Translations under genes and position numbers: made by a program
In this document: positions 17,111 through 26,788 of the stretch, one piece after another
Position numbering within the stretch: the first letter of the stretch is position 1
How the letters are laid out: the number at the start of each line of letters is the position of its first letter
Notes under the pieces: model-generated
Databases searched by the model: none
What the model was told of the DNA's origin: nothing
What the model saw: only the letters and a program-made list of their open reading frames with translations
NCBI RefSeq assembly: GCF_002735705.1
Contig: NZ_PDZL01000003.1
Coordinates: 186,001-250,000 of the forward strand
Length of the DNA: 64,000 bases
Direction: 5' to 3'
Source of the DNA: Janthinobacterium sp. BJB426
Lineage (GTDB): Bacteria; Pseudomonadota; Gammaproteobacteria; Burkholderiales; Burkholderiaceae_D

Positions 17111-18415
17111 CTACCCCTGGTCCGGATCGAAATGCTTGCGCAAGCCTTGCCAGCACGCGAAATAGTCGTTTTGCAGCAGGCCGCCGTCCAGCGCGAATGG
17201 TGTCGGCTTGAGGATGGTGCGCGTCTCGAACATGAAGGCCATGGTGTCGCCCACCTTCACGGGCGCGGATGTGTCGCTGTGCGAGGCTTTTTCGAAGGTC
17301 TGCGCATCGGGGCCATGGCCGGACATGCAGTTGTGCAGGCTGGCGCCGCCCGGCACGAAGCCGGCCGCCTTGGCGTCGTACACGCCGTGGATCAGTCCCA
17401 TGAATTCGCTGGCCACGTTGCGGTGGAACCACGGTGGCCGGAACGTGTGCTCGGCGGCCAGCCAGCGCGGCGGGAAGATGGCGAAGTCGATGGCGCCGAA
17501 CAGCGGATTTTCGCTGGGCGCCTGCAGCACGAGGAAGATCGACGGGTCCGGATGGTCGTAGCTGATCGAGCCGATGACATTAAAACGGCGCAAATCATAT
17601 TTATAGGGCGCGTAATTGCCATGCCAGGCCACCACGTCCAGCGGCGAATGGTCGAGAGTCGTGCGCCACAAGTGGCCGCCGAACTTCGCCAGCAGTTCGC
17701 ATGCGCCGTCGATATCTTCATACGCCGCGTGCGGCGTGAGGAAGTCGCGGCTGTTGGCCAAGCCGTTCGAGCCGATGGGCCCCATGTCGGGCAAACGAAA
17801 AGCCGTGCCGAAGTTTTCGCAGACATAGCCGCGCGCCGCGCCATCGGGCAGGGTCACGCGGAAGCGCACGCCGCGGGGAATCACGGCGATTTCCTGCGGT
17901 TCCAGTTCGATCAGGCCCAGTTCCGTGGCGATCGCCAGCCTGCCCTCCTGCGGCACGACCAGCAATTCGCCATCGGCCGAATAAAAGAAGCGCTGCATGG
18001 AACGGTTGGCCGCGTACACGTGGATGGCGCAGCCGCTCATCGTTTCTGCGCTGCCATTGCCTGCCATCGTCTGCCAGCCATCGATGAAGTCCACCGGCGT
18101 GGCGCTGTCGGGCAGCGGCAGCGGGTCCCAGCGCAGCTGGTTCGGCGGCGTGGGGGGCATGGCGTGGAAATCGCTGACGATGCGGGTATTTTCAGCCAGG
18201 GTAAATGGCGGATGCTGGCTGGCGGGACGGATGCGGTACAGCCACGAGCGCCGGTTCTGCGCGCGCGGCGCCGTGAAGGCCGTGCCCGAGAGTTGTTCCG
18301 CATACAGGCCCAATGGCGCCTGCTGCGGAGAATTTTGCCCCTGCGGCAAGGCGCCGGGCACGGCTTCCGTGGCAAATTCGTTGCCGAAGCCGCTTTGGTA
18401 GCCGGCGCCTATCAT
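17111..18415 (-). CDS. hmgA: homogentisate 1,2-dioxygenase
   Basis: The start is the ATG at 18415, which overlaps the DUF2783 stop as ATGA; the frame is open further upstream but is not family sequence. The 434-residue protein opens with [14 protein letters not shown], the standard HmgA N-terminus. The iron ligands are visible as His331 and Glu337 in [12 protein letters not shown], and His367 in [14 protein letters not shown]. It opens the ring of homogentisate to maleylacetoacetate in tyrosine and phenylalanine breakdown. The usual partners maleylacetoacetate isomerase and fumarylacetoacetase are not in this stretch. Confidence 0.97.
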   Translation of the reverse strand: MIGAGYQSGFGNEFATEAVPGALPQGQNSPQQAPLGLYAEQLSGTAFTAPRAQNRRSWLYRIRPASQHPPFTLAENTRIVSDFHAMPPTPPNQLRWDPLPLPDSATPVDFIDGWQTMAGNGSAETMSGCAIHVYAANRSMQRFFYSADGELLVVPQEGRLAIATELGLIELEPQEIAVIPRGVRFRVTLPDGAARGYVCENFGTAFRLPDMGPIGSNGLANSRDFLTPHAAYEDIDGACELLAKFGGHLWRTTLDHSPLDVVAWHGNYAPYKYDLRRFNVIGSISYDHPDPSIFLVLQAPSENPLFGAIDFAIFPPRWLAAEHTFRPPWFHRNVASEFMGLIHGVYDAKAAGFVPGGASLHNCMSGHGPDAQTFEKASHSDTSAPVKVGDTMAFMFETRTILKPTPFALDGGLLQNDYFACWQGLRKHFDPDQG

Positions 18416-18597
18416 GCCCCCTCCGCCAGGCCGTCGGCCGCGTCGCGCAGCAAGCCCTGCACCACGTCGGCCTTGCCGATGGCGCCCATGGCCAGCAGGG
18501 CGAAGCGGGCCAGGAACAAGGGCGAACGCTGCTCGCCCAGGCCGCCCATGGTATGGCACAGCTCGGTATACAAATTATCCAGTTCGATATCGGTCAT
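18412..18597 (-). CDS. DUF2783 small protein coupled to hmgA
   Basis: This 61-residue protein ([18 protein letters not shown]...) matches my recollection of the DUF2783 family, short proteins commonly found beside hmgA in Burkholderiales. Its stop overlaps the hmgA start (ATGA), so translation is likely coupled. The function is unknown. It is preceded by a good ribosome-binding site (AAGGAGACAAC). Confidence 0.8.
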   Translation of the reverse strand: MTDIELDNLYTELCHTMGGLGEQRSPLFLARFALLAMGAIGKADVVQGLLRDAADGLAEGA

Positions 18598-18609
18598 GTT
18601 GTCTCCTTG

Positions 18610-20289
18610 TTACTTTGATTGGGCAATGCCGGCTTTCTCCAGCGCAGCCGCCACCTGCCCCGCCTGCGCTTGCCGCCAGCGGCCCAGCACGTGCCCGTCC
18701 GGACGCACGAGGTAAAACGTGCCGGGCTGCGCGTCGAACAGCGAGAATACCTGCGACGTGTGATCCCGGGCGCGCCCTTGCTGCCCGCTGCGGCCGATCG
18801 CCACGGTACTCAACGGCAATGTATCGTCCAGCGCCAGCAGTTCCGCCGGCACGGCCCCATCTTCGCTGAAGTACAGTCCCGTGAAATCGCCGTCAACGCG
18901 TTTCAGCAAATCGGTAATATACCCCGCTTGCTGCGCGCCGTCTTGCAGCAACGCCAGCGGGCATTCGGGCAAGACCGTGCCCGGCGTGGGGCCAGCGGCA
19001 AACGTCTCGCTATCCGGTGCATTCAGGGCAGACTGCGCGTACGCGATGGCGCTCGTCTGGCGCGGGTTGATCAGGGAGCGCACGTGCGCATGCTTGCCCG
19101 CCAGGCCCAGCACGGCTGTGCGCATCAGCTCGAAAGCGAAGGTGGGCGGCGCCATGAATTCCGTGCTTTTGGTGCCGTGGCGCAGGTTTTCATGGGCGGC
19201 GAACACGCGCTCGTCCGAATAGCTGTCCAGCAAACTGTCCGGCGCCAGTCCCTTGACGACATACGCGAGCTTCCAGGCCAGGTTGTCCGCATCATCGATG
19301 CCCGAGTTCGCCCCGCGCACGCCGAAGATGGGCACCAGGTGGGCCGCATCGCCCGCGAACAGCACGCGGCCATGCCGGTATTTTTCCAGAGTCAGCGCGT
19401 TAGCCTTGTAGAGGGTGATCCAGACGGGATGCCATGGTGATGTTTCGCCCATCATGGCCAGCAGGCTGTCCACGCGGGGCGCCACGTTTTCCAGCAGGAC
19501 GGCCGCCTGCGCATCCTCGTCGTCGCGCAACTGGTAGTCGATGCGCCAGATATCGTCGGGCTGCTTGTGCACCAGCACGGTCGAGCCGGGATTCGATGGC
19601 GGGTCGAAATACGCGAGGCGCTCCGTCGGGCGTTCGCTCTTCAAATGGATGTCGACGATGACGTAGCGCCCTTCATAGCTGGTGCCCTGCAATTTCAGGC
19701 CCAGCGCTTCGCGCACGACGCTGCGCCCGCCATCGGCCGCCACCAGCCAGTCCGTATCGATTTGATATGTATCAAGTGGCGTCGTCACCGTCACGCTGGC
19801 GCCGTCGGCGCGCTGCTGCACGCCCGTCACTTTCGATTGCCAGCGGATATCGATCAGCTTCGGCTGGCGTTCTGCCGCATCGAGCAGAAATTGTTCGATA
19901 TGGTATTGCGCCAGGTTGACCATGGGTGGCAACTTCTGGTTCGCGTCTTGCGGCATCGTGAAGTGCAGCACTTCCTCGTCGCGGTAAAAGCTGCGTCCGC
20001 CCGCCCACGGCAAGCCCTTGCGGAGAAAACCGTCGAGCGCACCGAGGCGTTCGATGATTTCCAGGCTGCGCCGCGAGATGCAGATGGCGCGGCTGCCCGT
20101 GCAGACGCCGTCGTCCGCTTCGATCAGCACCGAGCGCACGCCATGGCGGGCCAGGCCCAGGGCCGTGGCCAGGCCCACGGGGCCGCCGCCGACGATCAGG
20201 ACCGGCACGTGCTCGATGCCGGCGCCGGCCGGTTTGCCGGGCGGATAGACCTTCGGCACATGGGGATAAGGGTGGAATGTATCGCTCAT
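18610..20289 (-). CDS. FAD-dependent aromatic hydroxylase (PheA/TfdB/MhpA family)
   Basis: The 559-residue protein has the FAD-binding GGGPVG loop at 34-39, a DG motif region in the middle (VAADGGRSVVREALGL) and the second FAD motif GDAAHLVPIFGVRGANSGIDDADNLAW near 315-340, all hallmarks of class A flavin monooxygenases. The C-terminus carries the thioredoxin-like domain found in phenol hydroxylase-type members (FYLVRPDGHVLGRWR). It lies 12 bp upstream of the DUF2783-hmgA pair in the same orientation. It probably hydroxylates an aromatic acid feeding the homogentisate or a related ring-cleavage route. The exact substrate (hydroxyphenylpropionate, hydroxyphenylacetate or other) is not evident. 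Confidence 0.85.
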   Translation of the reverse strand: MSDTFHPYPHVPKVYPPGKPAGAGIEHVPVLIVGGGPVGLATALGLARHGVRSVLIEADDGVCTGSRAICISRRSLEIIERLGALDGFLRKGLPWAGGRSFYRDEEVLHFTMPQDANQKLPPMVNLAQYHIEQFLLDAAERQPKLIDIRWQSKVTGVQQRADGASVTVTTPLDTYQIDTDWLVAADGGRSVVREALGLKLQGTSYEGRYVIVDIHLKSERPTERLAYFDPPSNPGSTVLVHKQPDDIWRIDYQLRDDEDAQAAVLLENVAPRVDSLLAMMGETSPWHPVWITLYKANALTLEKYRHGRVLFAGDAAHLVPIFGVRGANSGIDDADNLAWKLAYVVKGLAPDSLLDSYSDERVFAAHENLRHGTKSTEFMAPPTFAFELMRTAVLGLAGKHAHVRSLINPRQTSAIAYAQSALNAPDSETFAAGPTPGTVLPECPLALLQDGAQQAGYITDLLKRVDGDFTGLYFSEDGAVPAELLALDDTLPLSTVAIGRSGQQGRARDHTSQVFSLFDAQPGTFYLVRPDGHVLGRWRQAQAGQVAAALEKAGIAQSK

Positions 20290-20310
20290 GATGTTTCCTC
20301 TTCAACAATA

Positions 20311-21639
20311 TTATTTGCTGCTACGGGCGATGGGCAGGGTCAGCACGATGGCCGCGCCCGCTACCAGCAGCACGCTGGCGTACAGCAAGCCCGTGGCAAA
20401 GCTGTGCGTCAAATCCTTCAGCCAACCCACGACGACGGGGTTCAGGGCCGAGCCGATATTGCCCGTGGCATTGATGACGGCGATGCCGATGGCGCGCGCG
20501 CCCAGGCTCAGCGCACGGTCCGGCGTCGTCCAGAAGACGGACATAGCCGTGTAAGCGCCCGTCGAGGCCATGCACACGCCCAGCAGCTGCACCACCGGGT
20601 TGCCGGAATACGCCGTGAACAGCCAGCCGGCCGCCGACAGCAGCATGGGCCAGACGATGTGCCAGCGGCGTTCCTGCAGGCGGTCCGAGCGGCGGCCCCA
20701 GGCAATCATGCCGATCACGGTGCACACTTGCGGAATGGCGGCCAGCAAGCCGATCTGCGTGTTGCTGGCGTTGCTATTAAAACTTTTCACGATCAGCGGC
20801 GTCCACACGGCCACCATCGCCAGGGTATTGACCAGGCAAAAATAGGCGACGCCGAATTTCAATACCGTGGGCGAGCACATTTCCGCCATCACCGAGGTGT
20901 TTTGCCGGGGAGCGATGTGCACTGCAGCCGGCTTGTGCTCGGCCGCCAGCATGCGCGCCAGCACCTGCTGTTCCAGCTTGCCCAGCCAGTTTGCCTTGTT
21001 GGGAGAATCGTCGAGGTAGCCATACACGGCCAGGCCCAGCAGCACGGATGGCATACCTTCGAGCAAGAACAGCCATTGCCAGCCCTTCAAGCCCCAGTGG
21101 CCGTCCAGTCCCAGGATCAGGCCCGACAGAGCGGAACCGATGGCGGCCGTGACGGGCATGGCGATCATGAACAGGGCATTGGCGCGCGCCCGGTAGGCGC
21201 TGGGAAACCAATAGGTCAGATACAGCAGCATGCCGGGCAAGAAGCCCGCCTCCGTCACACCCACCAGGAAGCGCAGCGCGTACAGGCTGGCCGGGCCGCT
21301 GGCGAACAGGGTCGCCGTCGAGGCCAGGCCCCAGGCGATCATCATGCTGCCTATCCATTTACGCGCACCGATGCGGGCCAGCACGATGTTGCTGGGAATG
21401 CTGCAGGCGATGTAGGCGATGTAAAACAGGGTGGTGGCAAAGCCGAACTGGGTGCCGGACAGGCCCAGGTCTTGCATCATGGTCAGTCCGGCGAAGCCGA
21501 TATTAATGCGGTCAAGAAAGGAAAACACGAACAGCAGGAACAAAAATCCCAGCAAATGGCGCGATACCTTGCGCATCACCTGCTGTTCCATTTGGTCGGT
21601 GGCCGCGTCGAGGACGGGCGCAGTGGTGGCGATGGTCAT
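20311..21639 (-). CDS. MFS transporter, anion:cation symporter (ACS) type
   Basis: From the ATG at 21639 (GGAG at a proper distance) the protein has 442 residues and about 12 helices. An in-frame ATG at 21651 is an alternative. The segment FSFLDRINIGFAGLTMMQDLGLSGTQFG near the N-terminus is the typical ACS-family motif 1 region (D-R-x-N-I). This family carries aromatic and sugar acids such as phthalate, 4-hydroxyphenylacetate and galactonate. It lies 21 bp upstream of the flavin hydroxylase, suggesting it imports that enzyme's aromatic substrate. Confidence 0.88.
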   Translation of the reverse strand: MTIATTAPVLDAATDQMEQQVMRKVSRHLLGFLFLLFVFSFLDRINIGFAGLTMMQDLGLSGTQFGFATTLFYIAYIACSIPSNIVLARIGARKWIGSMMIAWGLASTATLFASGPASLYALRFLVGVTEAGFLPGMLLYLTYWFPSAYRARANALFMIAMPVTAAIGSALSGLILGLDGHWGLKGWQWLFLLEGMPSVLLGLAVYGYLDDSPNKANWLGKLEQQVLARMLAAEHKPAAVHIAPRQNTSVMAEMCSPTVLKFGVAYFCLVNTLAMVAVWTPLIVKSFNSNASNTQIGLLAAIPQVCTVIGMIAWGRRSDRLQERRWHIVWPMLLSAAGWLFTAYSGNPVVQLLGVCMASTGAYTAMSVFWTTPDRALSLGARAIGIAVINATGNIGSALNPVVVGWLKDLTHSFATGLLYASVLLVAGAAIVLTLPIARSSK

Positions 21640-21814
21640 GCTTGTCTCCATAAGGTGTCGCCCTCCCCTTGTTGATTTTATTGGGTGAGAGCGGCCGGGT
21701 GATCCCGGCTTGAAACACAGTATGCAGACGACAATGCCGGCGGCTGTCCCCATTTTGGGGACGTTTCGCGGCTAAAACAGTCAAAAAGGCGGAGCCATCC
21801 CTACGCCGAAGGAA

Positions 21815-22627
21815 CTAGACCGGCGCCATGCACAGGGCGAACAACTGGCGCTGGCTGGAAATGCCCAGGCGTTTATAGGCCCGCTTCTGATAAGTGATCA
21901 CGCTGGACGGTTGCACGCCCATGGTCTCGGCGATTTCCACGGCCGTCAGGCCTTCTAGCACGCAGCGCAGCACGTCCAGTTCGCGCTTGCTCAAGGCCGG
22001 GCAATGCTGGCGCAGCCGTGCCAGCATCATGGGCGCGACGCCCTGCGTATTCTGGCCGTTCAGGCTGTAGTGATGCTTGACAGCATGGGCAAACAGCGGT
22101 GACAGGGTTTCGATGCCCGCCACTTCACCTGGCAGGAACTTGCCCTGGCTGCTGTCGCGGTAGAAATTGACGGACAGCCAGATATCGCCGGCCGGCTGCA
22201 GCAGCAGCGATAGCCGGTCCGAGACATGCGGTTTTTGATAGCAGGCGGCGCGGTAGCCGGGATGGTCGATCTCGTCGCTGGCCTGCTGGTGCAGCACGAT
22301 GGCGGGATCGGTTTTCCGTCCCGGCGCCGGCGCGATCACGCGCTGGTTGCCATCGAGCGCATAGTAATGGCGCGCATAGCTGTCGGCAATATCCTGCAGG
22401 AAGCGTCCGCCGCGCCGGTCGGCCACGGCGACCGTGCGCGGACGGTTGCCGAATTCATAGGCAAAGATCGTGCACTGGGCAATCGGTGCGACCGTGCTGA
22501 CCGTCTTCAGGATGGCCCCGGCAACGGCATTCACGTCCGCATGGCCGATGGCCGCCATCAACTCCAGGGTACGCCCGAAGTCCAGCTGCCCTTCCGCCGG
22601 CTGCCGCTCGACGCGCCAGTAACGCAT
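21815..22627 (-). CDS. LuxR-type HTH transcriptional regulator
   Basis: The 270-residue protein ends with a LuxR-type helix-turn-helix (LSKRELDVLRCVLEGLTAVEIAETMG, followed by VITYQKRAYKRLGISSQRQL). The first 190 residues form an uncharacterised ligand or sensor region with no REC domain, P-loop or recognisable autoinducer-binding motif. Similar proteins often control catabolic operons. Its position 177 bp upstream of the MFS-hydroxylase-hmgA genes, on the same strand, makes it the likely regulator of that set. This is context only; no operator was identified. Confidence 0.82.
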   Translation of the reverse strand: MRYWRVERQPAEGQLDFGRTLELMAAIGHADVNAVAGAILKTVSTVAPIAQCTIFAYEFGNRPRTVAVADRRGGRFLQDIADSYARHYYALDGNQRVIAPAPGRKTDPAIVLHQQASDEIDHPGYRAACYQKPHVSDRLSLLLQPAGDIWLSVNFYRDSSQGKFLPGEVAGIETLSPLFAHAVKHHYSLNGQNTQGVAPMMLARLRQHCPALSKRELDVLRCVLEGLTAVEIAETMGVQPSSVITYQKRAYKRLGISSQRQLFALCMAPV

Positions 22628-22637
22628 GCCTCGCTCC

Positions 22638-23147
22638 TTATTGCCCGCGCTGCGGCAAGACCCAGTCCGGCCGGATGTAATGGCAGGTGTAGCCGTGCGG
22701 CAAGCGCTGCAGATAATCCTGGTGCTCCGGTTCCGCTTCCCAGAACGGGCCGGCGGGCGCCAGTTCCGTCACCACCTTGCCGGGCCACAGGCCGGAAGCG
22801 TCGACGTCGCGGATGGTGTCTTCGGCCACCCGTTTTTGCTCGTCGCTGGTGTAGAAGATGGCCGAACGGTAGCTCGTGCCGCGGTCATTGCCCTGGCGGT
22901 CTTCCGTGCTGGGGTCGTGGATCTGGAAGAAAAATTCCAGGATCTTGCGGTAGCTGATGGTGGTCGGGTCGAAAATGATCTCGATGGCTTCCGCATGCGT
23001 GCCGTGGTTGCGGTAAGTGGCGTTGGCCACGTCGCCGCCGCTGTAGCCCACGCGCGTGGCGATCACGCCCGGATAACGGCGCAGCAAGTCCTGCACGCCC
23101 CAGAAGCAGCCGCCGGCCAGGATCGCGATTTCGTTGTTTTGTGTCAT
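22638..23147 (-). CDS. msrA: peptide methionine sulfoxide reductase A
   Basis: The start at 23147 is preceded by AAGGA nine bases upstream; the ATG at 23156 sits inside that ribosome-binding site and is disfavoured. The 169-residue protein has the catalytic GCFWG with Cys14 as nucleophile, then RVGYSGG and [17 protein letters not shown], all MsrA signatures. It reduces methionine-S-sulfoxide in proteins using thioredoxin. No fused MsrB domain is present. It lies 10 bp upstream of the LuxR-type gene, so the two may be cotranscribed. Confidence 0.96.
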   Translation of the reverse strand: MTQNNEIAILAGGCFWGVQDLLRRYPGVIATRVGYSGGDVANATYRNHGTHAEAIEIIFDPTTISYRKILEFFFQIHDPSTEDRQGNDRGTSYRSAIFYTSDEQKRVAEDTIRDVDASGLWPGKVVTELAPAGPFWEAEPEHQDYLQRLPHGYTCHYIRPDWVLPQRGQ

Positions 23148-23213
23148 GTTGATCATTCCTTGATCTGAGATACTGGTATCAATCGTCCATCTTACCCTGT
23201 CGCGGCGTTTTCT

Positions 23214-24557
23214 TCAGCGGGCCAGCAAGCGCTTGAGCTGCGCCGCCTGGTAGGCGCCGATGGCGTCGTTGAACAAGCAGCGGATCAAGGGGTCGTCAAC
23301 GATATCCGCTTCCGCCAGTCCGGCCCGCGTGGCCGCATCGAATGGACCATCATTGATGCGCATGTACATTGAGGTGAGCGATTCACCGAGCACCAGCGCC
23401 GCATGGCATTTCACCAGCGGCACTTCCGTCGTCCAGCCGGGCGCCTCGCCCGTGTCCGGCACGAGGTCGATCAAGTCGCCATGCGTGCGGTAATGCAGGA
23501 TGGTGGCCGCGCCGTCATGGCCGTACAGCGCCAGACGCCACACACGCGGAGCCTGGAAATAGCTATCCTCGGGCAGTTCCATGTCGCGGTAGCGCTCAAG
23601 CAAAGCGTTGCGGCAGAAATCGAGCACCAGTGCGGCATCATCCGCGCTCAAGGGGGCGAAACGGCGGGCGATGTCCGCCGTGGCGGGCGGCGGCGCGTCG
23701 GGGCGGTAGTCGAAATCCACGTCTTGCGGCCCCATGGGAATGACCCAGGGCAGCGGCGCGGCCGGCGCCATGCCGTGCGCGTCGAGCAGCACGGCCGTCG
23801 ATGGGTCGAGGCGGAAGATGTGCGCGTCCGGCAGCGCGGCGCCGATCTCCTGCGCGAACTGGCGGTAGGTGATCGGGAACATCGCGTGGTTGTACCAGGA
23901 CCAGTCTTCCTGCACGAACTGGCAGGAGCTGGGCACGAGGTAACGGGGAGCCAGCGCGCGCAGCTGCGGCACCCAGTCGTCGGGAAGCTCGACCGGGCCA
24001 GGCTGCGCCTGCGACGGCGCGATGACGGCGATCTCGCGCATGGGCTGGAATGGCCACAGCACCATGTCCCACGGCGCATAAGCGGCCAGCTGCGCCAGGG
24101 TTTCCGGGCCGATCCAGGAATCGACCACGTTGAGCACATTCAGCCCGGCGGCGCGCACCTGGAACAGCGAATCGACATCGTCATCGAATGCGCGGCGCGG
24201 GATCACCTCGATGCTGCCCACCTGTACCGGCACGTCCACGTGCAGCCGCTCGACGCGGCTAAAACCCAGCGCGCGCAGCATGGCGAACAGTTCGTCGAAG
24301 ACGCAGTACAAATAGATGGGCGTGGCGCGGTCCAGCACATCGAGGCTGTCGAGCGAGCAGTGGTCGTCATGGAAGTGCGAGATGAAGACGGCATCCCAGC
24401 ACAGCTGGCGCACGGCGTCGAGGTCGAAGCGCACGGGCGGAAACGCGTGGCAGTTGCGGCTGAACGGGTTTTCGACGATGGGGTCGAAGGCGATGGCCGT
24501 GCCTTCGCATTCGAAGACATAGCCGGCGTGCAGGATGCGGGAGATTTTCAGGGGCAT
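23214..24557 (-). CDS. MBL-fold metallohydrolase
   Basis: The 447-residue protein has the metallo-beta-lactamase metal motif HFHDDH (His61, His63, Asp65, His66) after an initial ILHAGYVFECEGTAIAFDP strand pair, which is typical of UlaG-like MBL hydrolases. A later DSWIG / LWPFQPM region replaces the usual third ligand segment and was not matched to a named subfamily. The C-terminal 150 residues form an extra domain without a recognised motif. It is flanked by msrA and hemB but not obviously in an operon with either (about 65-75 bp gaps). Hydrolytic function is likely, substrate unknown. Confidence 0.8.
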   Translation of the reverse strand: MPLKISRILHAGYVFECEGTAIAFDPIVENPFSRNCHAFPPVRFDLDAVRQLCWDAVFISHFHDDHCSLDSLDVLDRATPIYLYCVFDELFAMLRALGFSRVERLHVDVPVQVGSIEVIPRRAFDDDVDSLFQVRAAGLNVLNVVDSWIGPETLAQLAAYAPWDMVLWPFQPMREIAVIAPSQAQPGPVELPDDWVPQLRALAPRYLVPSSCQFVQEDWSWYNHAMFPITYRQFAQEIGAALPDAHIFRLDPSTAVLLDAHGMAPAAPLPWVIPMGPQDVDFDYRPDAPPPATADIARRFAPLSADDAALVLDFCRNALLERYRDMELPEDSYFQAPRVWRLALYGHDGAATILHYRTHGDLIDLVPDTGEAPGWTTEVPLVKCHAALVLGESLTSMYMRINDGPFDAATRAGLAEADIVDDPLIRCLFNDAIGAYQAAQLKRLLAR

Positions 24558-24633
24558 GGGAAGCTACAAATAAGACCCGGTTGGGCAGCGCGCCATGATA
24601 GCTGAAAAGGCGGCTGCCCTGCCCCGCGTTGAC

Positions 24634-25608
24634 TTAATATGGGTTATTCAGCACATCCATCGCAAAGTACGTAAAGATCATGTCCGCGCCCGCGCGCTTG
24701 ATGGCGCCCAGGGTTTCCTGCACCACGCGGCGCTCGTCGATGGCGCCCGCTTGCGCGGCGAACTTGATCATCGCATATTCTCCGCTGACCTGGTAGGCGC
24801 CGATCGGCAAACGCGTCACTTCGCGCAGGTCGCGGATGATGTCCAGGTAGGCGCCGGCGGGTTTGACCATCAGCGCGTCCGCGCCTTCGGCTTCGTCGAT
24901 CAAGGACTCGCGCACGGCTTCGCGGCGGTTCATCGGGTCCATCTGGTAGGTCTTGCGGTCGCCCTTCAGGGTGCTGCCGGCCGCGTCGCGGAACGGGCCG
25001 TACAGGCCGGAGGCAAACTTGGTCGAATACGCCATCACGGGCGTGTCGTGGAAGCCGGCCGCATCAAGGGCGCTGCGGATCGCCGCCACCTGGCCATCCA
25101 TGGCCGCCGAGGGGGCGATGATGTCGGCGCCCGCCTGGGCCGCGATGACGGCCTGCTTGCCCAGGTTGAGCACCGTGCTGTCATTGTCGACCGTATCGCC
25201 ATGCAGGATGCCGCAATGGCCGTGGTCCGTGTATTCGCAGAAGCAGGTGTCGGACATGATCACCATTTCCGGCACGGCGTCCTTGATGATGCGCGACATG
25301 CGCGCCACCAGGCCGTCCGGGTTCAGCGTGTCCGTGCCGTGGCTGTCCTTGTGGTGCGAAATGCCGAAGGTCATGACGGAGCGCAGGCCGGCGCGCGCGT
25401 AGCGCTCGACTTCCTGCGCCAGCTTCGCTTCGGGAATGCGGCGCACGCCGGGCATGGACTTGATGTCGATGAAATCGCTGCTGCCTTCGTCGACGAAGAT
25501 CGGCAAGACCAGGTCGCGCGGATTGATCTCGGTTTCGCGGAACAGCTCGCGCAGTTGCGGGGTCGCGCGCAGGCGGCGCATGCGCGAAGTTGGGTAGTGT
25601 GCTGGCAT
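24634..25608 (-). CDS. hemB: delta-aminolevulinic acid dehydratase (porphobilinogen synthase)
   Basis: The 324-residue protein has the full catalytic set. Zinc-binding cysteines are at 122, 124 and 132 in [16 protein letters not shown]. The Schiff-base lysines are Lys197 ([18 protein letters not shown]) and Lys249 ([10 protein letters not shown]). It condenses two molecules of 5-aminolevulinate into porphobilinogen in heme synthesis. The three-cysteine site indicates a zinc-dependent active site like that of E. coli. It appears to be a single-gene unit. Confidence 0.97.
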   Translation of the reverse strand: MPAHYPTSRMRRLRATPQLRELFRETEINPRDLVLPIFVDEGSSDFIDIKSMPGVRRIPEAKLAQEVERYARAGLRSVMTFGISHHKDSHGTDTLNPDGLVARMSRIIKDAVPEMVIMSDTCFCEYTDHGHCGILHGDTVDNDSTVLNLGKQAVIAAQAGADIIAPSAAMDGQVAAIRSALDAAGFHDTPVMAYSTKFASGLYGPFRDAAGSTLKGDRKTYQMDPMNRREAVRESLIDEAEGADALMVKPAGAYLDIIRDLREVTRLPIGAYQVSGEYAMIKFAAQAGAIDERRVVQETLGAIKRAGADMIFTYFAMDVLNNPY

Positions 25609-25720
25609 GGGGTGACTGGCTTCAGGTTAACAACGCCAGCAAGTATACGCCGATCACGCCGATTGCGCCGGGCTGCACGGCAAAAAAGCCGCGCAGGTCA
25701 AGAAACCCCGCCCGGAGCCG

Positions 25721-26623
25721 TCATTGCGCGTGCAGCAGGGCCGACACTTGCCAGCGCATGTCCGCCGCCATCTGCACCAGCATGGCGCCGCGGCGGCGCG
25801 CGTCCGCCCGCTTTTTCGACGGCACCAGCTCGATATCCGGCATCCGGCAAGGGCCGCAAGGCAGGCGGTAATTGCCGTCGCTGGTGGGCAGCGCATGCAG
25901 TTCCCGCCACGCCAGGTCGTAGTCGCACGAGATATGCCGGCGCCGGCGCCAATTCAGCGCGATGCGGTTGGCGTTGCTGACCAGGTCAAGGTGGCCGCAA
26001 CCGAAAAAATCGCCCAGGTCGCGCAAGGCGGTCACCATCAGGTTTTTCGGCCGGCAGCCATGCAGCGCCCGCGTGGCCTCTTTCACCGCCTGCGCGCCGG
26101 CAGGCGAGCGCAAACCCTGCAAGGCGCCCAGCTGGATGACGGCGCCGCCAGGCTGGGGACGGAACAGGAAACTGGCCAGGTACAGCGGCACGCCGTCGCG
26201 AGTCAGGCGCAGGCACAGCTCCCCTTCGCGGTGGCTATCGTGGATGGCCGTCAGCTGCAAACGGTAGGTGCCGCCATCCTTGCCCTCGATGGCTGCCAGC
26301 ACCAGTGCGCGCCGCGCCGCGTATTCCACCAGCGCCCGTGCGCCCGCCTGCCACAGGAAACGGTAATGGCCGCACAGCAGGTCCACCCTCGCCGCGCAGC
26401 CCAACCGGCGGCTGGCGTAGGGACGATAAATCTTGTACAGCAGGCTGGGATGGGCTTGCGCCAGCGCCGCCAGGCCCGGCGTGCCGACGATGACCGCTTG
26501 CCAGCGCGCGCGCTGCACGGGAAAGACGATGGCGCCCAGCGCGGCCTTGAGGCGGTGACCATGCTGGCGCAGTGGCACCTGCTGCGGCGCGGCGTTGTCG
26601 CCGGTGGCGGTAAATGTATGCAT
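25721..26623 (-). CDS. VirK/YbjX (DUF535) family protein
   Basis: The start is placed at 26623 (MHTFTATGDNAAPQQ), because the preceding 26 in-frame residues are Arg/Pro-rich and unlike the family. The 300-residue protein has the DUF535 pattern: YRPYASRRLG near the N-terminus, HYRFL, a central GELCLRLTRDGVPLYLASFLF strand pair and LGALQG. Shigella VirK and Salmonella YbjX affect surface protein display and peptide resistance, but the molecular function is not known. It has no signal peptide or clear membrane segment. Confidence 0.75.
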   Translation of the reverse strand: MHTFTATGDNAAPQQVPLRQHGHRLKAALGAIVFPVQRARWQAVIVGTPGLAALAQAHPSLLYKIYRPYASRRLGCAARVDLLCGHYRFLWQAGARALVEYAARRALVLAAIEGKDGGTYRLQLTAIHDSHREGELCLRLTRDGVPLYLASFLFRPQPGGAVIQLGALQGLRSPAGAQAVKEATRALHGCRPKNLMVTALRDLGDFFGCGHLDLVSNANRIALNWRRRRHISCDYDLAWRELHALPTSDGNYRLPCGPCRMPDIELVPSKKRADARRRGAMLVQMAADMRWQVSALLHAQ

Positions 26624-26788
26624 GAAAACAGCTCTACGACGTGTCGGAACAGGCAAGCCGCGGCAGGCCGCGGGCAGCCCGGAACAGGCGGCTGCGCGCA
26701 CGCAGCCGCTCTACGCCGGGTAGAACGGATGATAGGGGGAGGCGAAAATGAAGGGGGTTACAAGTTGGTAATGTGCCGATACGCCATG

